Of a stretch of 9,665 bases of DNA, positions 5,443-9,665 are shown piece after piece. A program made the position numbers and the translations under genes. This DNA is from Planctomycetota bacterium (GTDB lineage Bacteria > Planctomycetota > Phycisphaerae > UBA1845). The notes below the pieces were generated by a model. It made no database searches, had not been told where the DNA came from, and worked only from the letters and a program-made list of their open reading frames with translations. The stretch is taken from the NCBI GenBank assembly GCA_022561255.1, contig JADFRO010000088.1, forward strand, positions 1-9,665. The letters run 5' to 3'. Within the stretch, counting starts at the first letter, position 1; each line of letters opens with the position of its first letter.

Positions 5443-8011
5443 CACAATGGCGACAGAGCGGCGTTATGACGAATCGAGCATCACCGTGCTCGAGGGGCTT
5501 GATGCAGTCAAGAAGAACCCGGCGATGTACATCGGCGGCGTGGGGGCCGCGGGGCTTCACCACCTAGCGTATGAGGCCATCGATAACGCCGTTGATGAGG
5601 CGCTCGAGGGATTCTGCGACGAGATCGTAATCCGCCTGAACGCCGACGGCAGTTGCACCGTCATAGACAACGGGAGGGGAATCCCCGTTGGCCCGTTGGA
5701 GCACACCAATCCCAAGCTCAACGGTCGACCGGCGCTCGAGGTGGTCATGACGGTCCTCAACTCGGGCGGAAAATTCAGCAGCAGCAGCTACAAAGTTTCG
5801 GGAGGGTTGCACGGGCTGGGAATCAGTGTCGTCAATGCGCTGAGCGAATCGCTCATGGTCGAGGTCCACCGCGAGGGTAAGCGTTACACAATGTGCTTTG
5901 CGCATGGCGAGATCACGCAAGAGCTTCAAACAGAACCCACCGCTTCGGATCAGACGGGAACGTCGATTAAGTTTTTGCCCGACCGCAAGCTGTTTCAAGA
6001 CTGCGGGTTCAAGTACGAAACTCTACAGGCGCGTATCCGCGAATTGGCGTATCTCAACGACGGCCTTCGGATTCGTCTCGTCGACGAAATGGGCGGTCGA
6101 GAGTGCGACTACTGTTTCGATGAGGGGCTGAAGGCGTTTTGCATAGACCTCGCCGGCGGCGCGGAGTCGCTCCACAAAGAGCCGCTCCTGATCAAGGGTG
6201 AAGACCAGCAGCACGACGTCAGTGCCCAGATCGCCCTTCTGTTCACCGACAGCTATACGGAGAACATCCTCTGCTTCGCCAACAACATCCACAACGTACA
6301 CGGTGGAACACATCTTTCGGCGATGAAGACCTCAATCTCTCGCGTGCTTAGCTCCTACGCGCGCAAGAACAATCTGGTCAAAGGCACGACGAACATTACC
6401 GGCGACGATTGGCGAGAGGGTCTTACGGCGATCGTGTCGGTGAAACTTCGTGATCCAAAGTTTGAGGCGCAGACGAAGGTCAAACTGCTCAACCCCGAAG
6501 TGGAAACCGCTTTGCAGCAATTTCTCAGCGAGCACTTTGGCAATTACTTGGAGGAGCATCCAGCCGAGGCCAAGCGCATCGTCCAAAAGGCCGTCCAGGC
6601 TGCCCAGGCGCGGGAAGCGGCGCGGCGCGCTCGCGACCTTTCTCGCAAGAGCGCACTGAGTAGTGGCGGTCTGCCGGGTAAGCTGTGGGATTGTCGCAGC
6701 AAGAACGCGGACGAGACGGAGCTGTTTCTGGTCGAGGGCGATTCAGCCGGCGGCATTGCCAAGCAAGGGCGCGATTCCTATACGCAGGCGATTCTGCCGC
6801 TGAAGGGCAAGATTCTCAATGTCGAGAAGGCCCGCATCGATAAAATGCTGTCGCACGAAGAAATCACCAAGCTGATCTCAGCGGTCGGTTGCGGGATCGG
6901 CAAGGAGGAGTTCGACGTTGCGAAGTGTCGTTACGGCAAGCTCGTCATCATGACCGACGCCGACGTAGACGGCTCACACATCCGCACGTTGCTGCTAACG
7001 TTTTTGTTCCGCCACATGAGGCCGCTCATGGAAGCGGGGCAGATTTATGTGGCGCAGCCGCCGCTCTATCAGGTCAAGAAGGGCAAGCACGTTGAGTATT
7101 TGCTCGACGATGAAACGCTCAACCGCAAGCTCGCTGAGCTGGGGCTGGACGGCACAGCCTTGCTGGTGCGTGAGGACGGGTGCGAAGAGCGCGTGATCGA
7201 AGGGGAGCCGCTTCGAAATCTTGTCGCTGATCTCGAATCCCTTGATTCGCAGTCGCGCGTGTTGTCGCGGCGCGGGATTGCGCTTCAGGATCTCGTTCTG
7301 GAACATCGCCACGAAAAACTGGGCCTGCCGAAGATTTTGGCATACGTCCATCGTCCCGGTCAGGTTTCGCCCCAGCGGAGGTATCTCGCTGACGAGGCTG
7401 CGCTGAATGAACTTCGCGACGCCGAATCGGTCGGCGGAGACGTCGTGGAGATTATGGAGGCCAGGCACGTCTTGCTCGCCAAGTCGGAAAACGGCAACGG
7501 GCATGGCAACGGTGAGTTCGACCTGCCGGAGCACCGCATCGTGCGTCACCAACTTCCCGAGTGCGTTACGCTCGATGAGATCATCGCGCGCATCGAAGCT
7601 TTGGGACTGAAGATCCTCGATCTGTTCCTCCTGCGCGAAGAACTCGTTACCGGCGAGTTACCGCCGGCGAAGTTCCTTCTTCGTCAGGAAAACGGGGACG
7701 TCGTTGAGCTCGCCAACCTGGCCGGGGTCGCTACGGGTGTCCGTAGCCTCGGGCGAAAGGGGCTGGCGATCAAGCGTTTCAAGGGCTTGGGCGAGATGAA
7801 CGCCGACGAGCTCTGGGAGACGACGATGGACAAGAGCGCTCGCACGCTGCGGCGTGTCGTCATTTCCGACGACATGAACGACGTCGAGCAGGCCGACCTC
7901 GACGGCCGGGAGGCGGACCGCATCTTCCGCCTGCTCATGGGCGACAACGTCGAAGACCGGCGCCGCTTCATCGAAGACAACGCGATTCACGTCAAGAACC
8001 TGGACATCTAA
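5435..8011 (+). CDS. gyrB: DNA gyrase subunit B, long form with TOPRIM-region insert
   Basis: GyrB is the ATPase subunit of gyrase, the A2B2 enzyme that adds negative supercoils. At 858 residues it is longer than the ~640-residue short forms and nearer the 804-residue E. coli type. The GHKL ATPase shows AYEAIDNAVDEA (E47, N51), DNGRGIP at 78-84 and GGLHGLGIS at 123-131. The transducer has the QTK loop at 346-348. TOPRIM shows EGDSAGG at 434-440, PLKGKILNVEKA near 455-466 and DADVDGSH at 508-515. The C-terminal RFKGLGEMN is at 781-789. Between about 560 and 770 lies an insert of roughly 200 residues, including the flexible NGNGHGNG at 686-693. It starts at ATG 5435 or ATG 5447, 70 bases after dciA; neither has a strong ribosome site. 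Features favour GyrB over ParE by context and the conserved tail; gyrA is not in the window. Confidence 0.96.
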   Translation: MADTMATERRYDESSITVLEGLDAVKKNPAMYIGGVGAAGLHHLAYEAIDNAVDEALEGFCDEIVIRLNADGSCTVIDNGRGIPVGPLEHTNPKLNGRPALEVVMTVLNSGGKFSSSSYKVSGGLHGLGISVVNALSESLMVEVHREGKRYTMCFAHGEITQELQTEPTASDQTGTSIKFLPDRKLFQDCGFKYETLQARIRELAYLNDGLRIRLVDEMGGRECDYCFDEGLKAFCIDLAGGAESLHKEPLLIKGEDQQHDVSAQIALLFTDSYTENILCFANNIHNVHGGTHLSAMKTSISRVLSSYARKNNLVKGTTNITGDDWREGLTAIVSVKLRDPKFEAQTKVKLLNPEVETALQQFLSEHFGNYLEEHPAEAKRIVQKAVQAAQAREAARRARDLSRKSALSSGGLPGKLWDCRSKNADETELFLVEGDSAGGIAKQGRDSYTQAILPLKGKILNVEKARIDKMLSHEEITKLISAVGCGIGKEEFDVAKCRYGKLVIMTDADVDGSHIRTLLLTFLFRHMRPLMEAGQIYVAQPPLYQVKKGKHVEYLLDDETLNRKLAELGLDGTALLVREDGCEERVIEGEPLRNLVADLESLDSQSRVLSRRGIALQDLVLEHRHEKLGLPKILAYVHRPGQVSPQRRYLADEAALNELRDAESVGGDVVEIMEARHVLLAKSENGNGHGNGEFDLPEHRIVRHQLPECVTLDEIIARIEALGLKILDLFLLREELVTGELPPAKFLLRQENGDVVELANLAGVATGVRSLGRKGLAIKRFKGLGEMNADELWETTMDKSARTLRRVVISDDMNDVEQADLDGREADRIFRLLMGDNVEDRRRFIEDNAIHVKNLDI

Positions 8012-8020
8012 TCACCCACT

Positions 8021-8872
8021 TCAATTGATCTCCTGAGCCGTAATCTCCTGAGCCGCGGGCTTCAGCCCGCGCGGTTTCTCGAACTCCGCGGCGTCGCGCA
8101 TTGGCGTACGCTCATTCAGTCGGTCATCGCGCTGCGCAAGCCACCAGTAGCGTTGAAGCCAATCCGTCCGGTAGACACCGTAATAGGGTGCCGGCAGGTA
8201 CCGGGCTGCCACGCGAAGGTTGTTGCGAATATCGTAGAACGTGGTCCGCTCACTCTTGCGGGCATGAGGAGTTTTCAGATGCGCAACGTGCAGGTCGTCG
8301 AACATCCTGACCCGCCAGCCCGTCTGCGCCATGCGAAAGCTCAGGTCGTACTCCTCAGCCTGCATGAAGAATGACCGATCGAGGCCGCCGCTTTGACGAA
8401 GGGCCGTCGCGCGGAAGCCCACACCGCAACCGAGAAAGACATCCGGCAGCGCCCCGCCTTCCTTTCGCTTGTCGGGCAAATGCACGACGAAACCAGCCGC
8501 TCCCAATTTCGGATCGTTCTCGAAATGCCCGATCATGCGTGCGATGGAGCCGGGCTGCGGATAGGAATCATCGTCGAGAAAGACGATGTATCGGCCGCTA
8601 GCGCCGTTAAGGTAGGGCGGGCCGTGCCCGCCATCGACGCCGTAGCCTTTGGCGCAACTACCGGCGTTGCGGCTAAGGCGGATGAGGCGGTCGCACTTCG
8701 ACGAGACCGCCTCCGGCGTGCCGTCGGTCGAGGCGTTATCCACGACGATAATCTCGTAGTCGCAACGGTCGAGGCCGCACTCCGCAACGCGCTCGAGCGT
8801 CCGCATTATGACCGCGCACCGGTTGTGCGTGGCGATGATGAAGCTCACCTCTTTTTCGTAGCGGTCGCGCAT
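8021..8872 (-). CDS. Family 2 glycosyltransferase
   Basis: This is a GT-A fold, family 2 glycosyltransferase that would move a sugar from a nucleotide donor to a polysaccharide, lipid or protein acceptor. The 283-residue protein shows VSFIIATHNR at 9-18, IIVVDNASTDGT at 41-52, the metal-binding FLDDDSYP with D100-D102, and an acceptor-side QAEEYDLSFRMAQTGW at 171-186. No membrane segment is evident, so it is probably cytoplasmic. It resembles rhamnosyl- or rhamnosyltransferase-like GT2 proteins, but the substrate cannot be told. A glycine-rich stretch (GVDGGHGPPYLNG, 78-90) seems longer than usual between donor-binding motifs. The last 18 residues are encoded by repeat DNA (a GGGCTTCAGCCC palindrome and a tandem 13-mer), suggesting that the original end was replaced. 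Its stop is 9 bases from the gyrB stop on the other strand, and a large hairpin abuts its start codon. Confidence 0.88.
   Translation of the reverse strand: MRDRYEKEVSFIIATHNRCAVIMRTLERVAECGLDRCDYEIIVVDNASTDGTPEAVSSKCDRLIRLSRNAGSCAKGYGVDGGHGPPYLNGASGRYIVFLDDDSYPQPGSIARMIGHFENDPKLGAAGFVVHLPDKRKEGGALPDVFLGCGVGFRATALRQSGGLDRSFFMQAEEYDLSFRMAQTGWRVRMFDDLHVAHLKTPHARKSERTTFYDIRNNLRVAARYLPAPYYGVYRTDWLQRYWWLAQRDDRLNERTPMRDAAEFEKPRGLKPAAQEITAQEIN
8028..8055. repeat. Tandem 13-base repeat ATCTCCTGAGCCG
   Basis: Two identical copies, at 8028-8040 and 8043-8055, have a 15-base period and directly adjoin the palindrome at 8054-8071. On the minus strand they encode the repeated A-Q-E-I end of the glycosyltransferase. 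Confidence 0.7.
8054..8071. repeat. Palindrome CGCGGGCTTCAGCCCGCG
   Basis: A perfect 7-base stem (CGCGGGC and GCCCGCG) closes a TTCA loop. It lies 42 bases after the gyrB stop and inside the 3' end of the opposing glycosyltransferase. GGGCTTCAGCCC cores recur as dispersed repeats in planctomycete-like genomes, which I state from memory and cannot check here. It might help end gyrB transcripts, but only a short T-rich stretch (GGTTTCTC) follows, so intrinsic termination is doubtful. Confidence 0.6.
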
Positions 8873-9020
8873 GGTGTCGCGGAGTTAGAGCGTGCGCGAG
8901 AAGGCTCACGACAAACCGAGCCGCGACCGTAAGGGAGCGGTTTTCCCTGCCTGTAGCCGGACCGCTTCCTTACGGTCGCGGCTCGGAAAAGACCTCGTTA
9001 CGCACGCTCTTACAGACACC
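8873..9020. repeat. 148-base imperfect palindrome, MITE-like or REP-like element
   Basis: The core arms, 8916-8941 and 8961-8986, pair at 25 of 26 positions around a 19-base loop. Farther out, AGAGCGTGCG (8887-8896) pairs with CGCACGCTCT (9001-9010), CGAG next to it also matches, and GGTGTC (8873-8878) pairs with GACACC (9015-9020). The whole forms a long hairpin with internal bulges. No coding region or clear target-site duplication is seen. On the minus strand it ends exactly at the glycosyltransferase ATG, so it would form its entire proximal 5' leader. A small non-autonomous transposable element, an extended REP palindrome or a structured leader RNA are all possible. Confidence 0.75.
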
Positions 9021-9046
9021 GGTAATATCGGCGGGGGACACAAGGA

Positions 9047-9132
9047 GTGAATAGCGAATTCAGAATAACGAATTCAGAATGAGGGGTCGCCTTCCCCATT
9101 CGCTATTCGCCACTCTTCATTCGCAATTCACG
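9047..9132. repeat. Cluster of short GCGAAT / CGAATTCAGAAT repeats
   Basis: CGAATTCAGAAT occurs twice, at 9055-9066 and 9069-9080 (14-base period). GAATAGCGAAT at 9049-9059 is the exact inverse of ATTCGCTATTC at 9098-9108. GAAT-GA-GGGG at 9077-9086 can also pair with CCCCATTC at 9094-9101. The right side, read on the minus strand, is made of degenerate GCGAAT units. It lies at the 3' end of the minus-strand secreted-protein gene and may act as a terminator structure, or be a dispersed repeat. Confidence 0.65.
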
Positions 9133-9665
9133 CTACGAACACGGCCGCGGGTCGATCGCCGGGAACGGGTACGGCAGCCCGCGAAACGCGTTGATCAGCC
9201 GGCTGATTTCCTCGATGTTGACGATGAGATCGGGTGTCGCCGGCTGAGTATCGCATCGCGCCTTGATCGTCGCACCGGGCAGGTTCCTGAACTTGTCGAG
9301 CGTAGCGGTTACGTCGGTGGTCACATCCACGCTACCGTCCGGTGGGCCGCACGGGCTGGTCGTGCAGTCCTGCACCAGATCACCCCATTTGCTCGTGGAA
9401 AGCAGCAGGTTGTCCGAGAAGTCTCCCTCGCGGTCGACACTGCACGGGGCGCCGTTCACCATGTCGATTGCGAAGTCAGACCCGGGCACGATGGCTTCGT
9501 GGAGCACGTGGATCACACCCCACGCGCTCCAATCGGTAAAGAACGGCGCGCAGTCCAGCGTGGCCGCCGTCATGGTGTCAAAGTCGGGGTCCACCGGAAC
9601 GAACCCGCTGTTCTCGCTAACCTCCTGCGGATCGGTGACCCACATGACCAGACCGTTGAGGTTAT
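9133..9665 (-). CDS. C-terminal part of a probable secreted protein with duplicated dockerin-like repeats
   Basis: The frame is open to the right edge (reading N-L-N-G-L-V before M at 9645), so only the last ~177 residues are present and ATG 9645 is probably internal. The C-terminal ~65 residues hold two similar units: SVDVTTDVTATLDKFRNLPG and LIVNIEEISRLINAFRGLPY, each a strand-like D/N-rich start followed by a helix and a G-L/P turn, and the chain ends in PCS. This duplicated dockerin-like, possibly calcium-binding, module is one I associate with extracellular proteins of Planctomycetota. Cysteines (in TLDCAPFF, GAPCSVD, QDCTTSPC and ARCDTQP) fit an exported protein. The upstream part seems to be a beta-rich domain of unknown role. 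No signal peptide can be seen because the N-terminus is missing. Function unknown. Confidence 0.75.
   Translation of the reverse strand, partial: NLNGLVMWVTDPQEVSENSGFVPVDPDFDTMTAATLDCAPFFTDWSAWGVIHVLHEAIVPGSDFAIDMVNGAPCSVDREGDFSDNLLLSTSKWGDLVQDCTTSPCGPPDGSVDVTTDVTATLDKFRNLPGATIKARCDTQPATPDLIVNIEEISRLINAFRGLPYPFPAIDPRPCS

Noticed and set aside
4933..5445. 170-codon minus-strand frame opposite dciA
   Set aside because: It covers the whole dciA gene in antisense, has no recognisable motif, and dciA fits the cluster context.
8054..8071. Intrinsic terminator for gyrB
   Set aside because: The stem is strong but no real T-run follows, and the motif looks like a dispersed repeat; kept as a repeat only.
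8393..8932. 179-codon plus-strand frame opposite the glycosyltransferase
   Set aside because: Antisense shadow of clear GT2 motifs on the minus strand; its 3' end runs into the hairpin.
9055..9080. Two direct repeats that might suggest a CRISPR array
   Set aside because: Only two 12-base copies with a 2-base gap, no spacers and no cas genes.

Overview
The window looks like the chromosomal replication-initiation locus of a moderately GC-rich bacterium, most likely a planctomycete. The planctomycete call is an inference. It rests on the long GyrB with an insert, on a secreted-protein C-terminus of a duplicated dockerin-like type that I associate with Planctomycetota (especially Phycisphaerae), and on the GGGCTTCAGCCC-type palindrome and large intergenic hairpin. 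No rRNA, tRNA or CRISPR array is visible.

Layout: (1) 1-1861, minus strand, most of a DNA topoisomerase VI subunit B gene that runs off the left edge. (2) 1862-2223, a divergent intergenic region with one near-consensus DnaA box and weak promoter-like motifs. (3) 2224-8011, plus strand, the replication cluster dnaA - dnaN - dciA (DUF721) - gyrB, with no recF between dnaN and gyrB. The 294-base dnaA-dnaN gap holds a helically spaced CACAG repeat array, a small stem-loop, an A+T-rich tract and a perfect TATAAT box, so it is a candidate origin. (4) 8021-8872, minus strand, a family 2 glycosyltransferase convergent with gyrB, whose last codons lie in repeat DNA. (5) 8873-9132, a 148-base imperfect palindrome abutting the glycosyltransferase start codon, then a cluster of short GCGAAT-type repeats. 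(6) 9133-9665, minus strand, the C-terminal end of a probable secreted protein.

The plus-strand genes form a coherent set: DnaA would open the origin, DciA would help load the replicative helicase, DnaN is the polymerase clamp and GyrB is the ATPase subunit of gyrase. Topoisomerase VI B is a second, unrelated type II topoisomerase ATPase subunit, so two different type II enzymes are represented on either side of the presumed origin.

The most striking observation is in DnaA. The AAA+ core is intact, but the domain IV signature that reads D-H-T-T in nearly all DnaA proteins reads T-L-A-G here, and the sensor II arginine is replaced by histidine. The intergenic regions contain no perfect TTATCCACA box. 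Together these suggest an initiator and origin that depart from the standard bacterial code.
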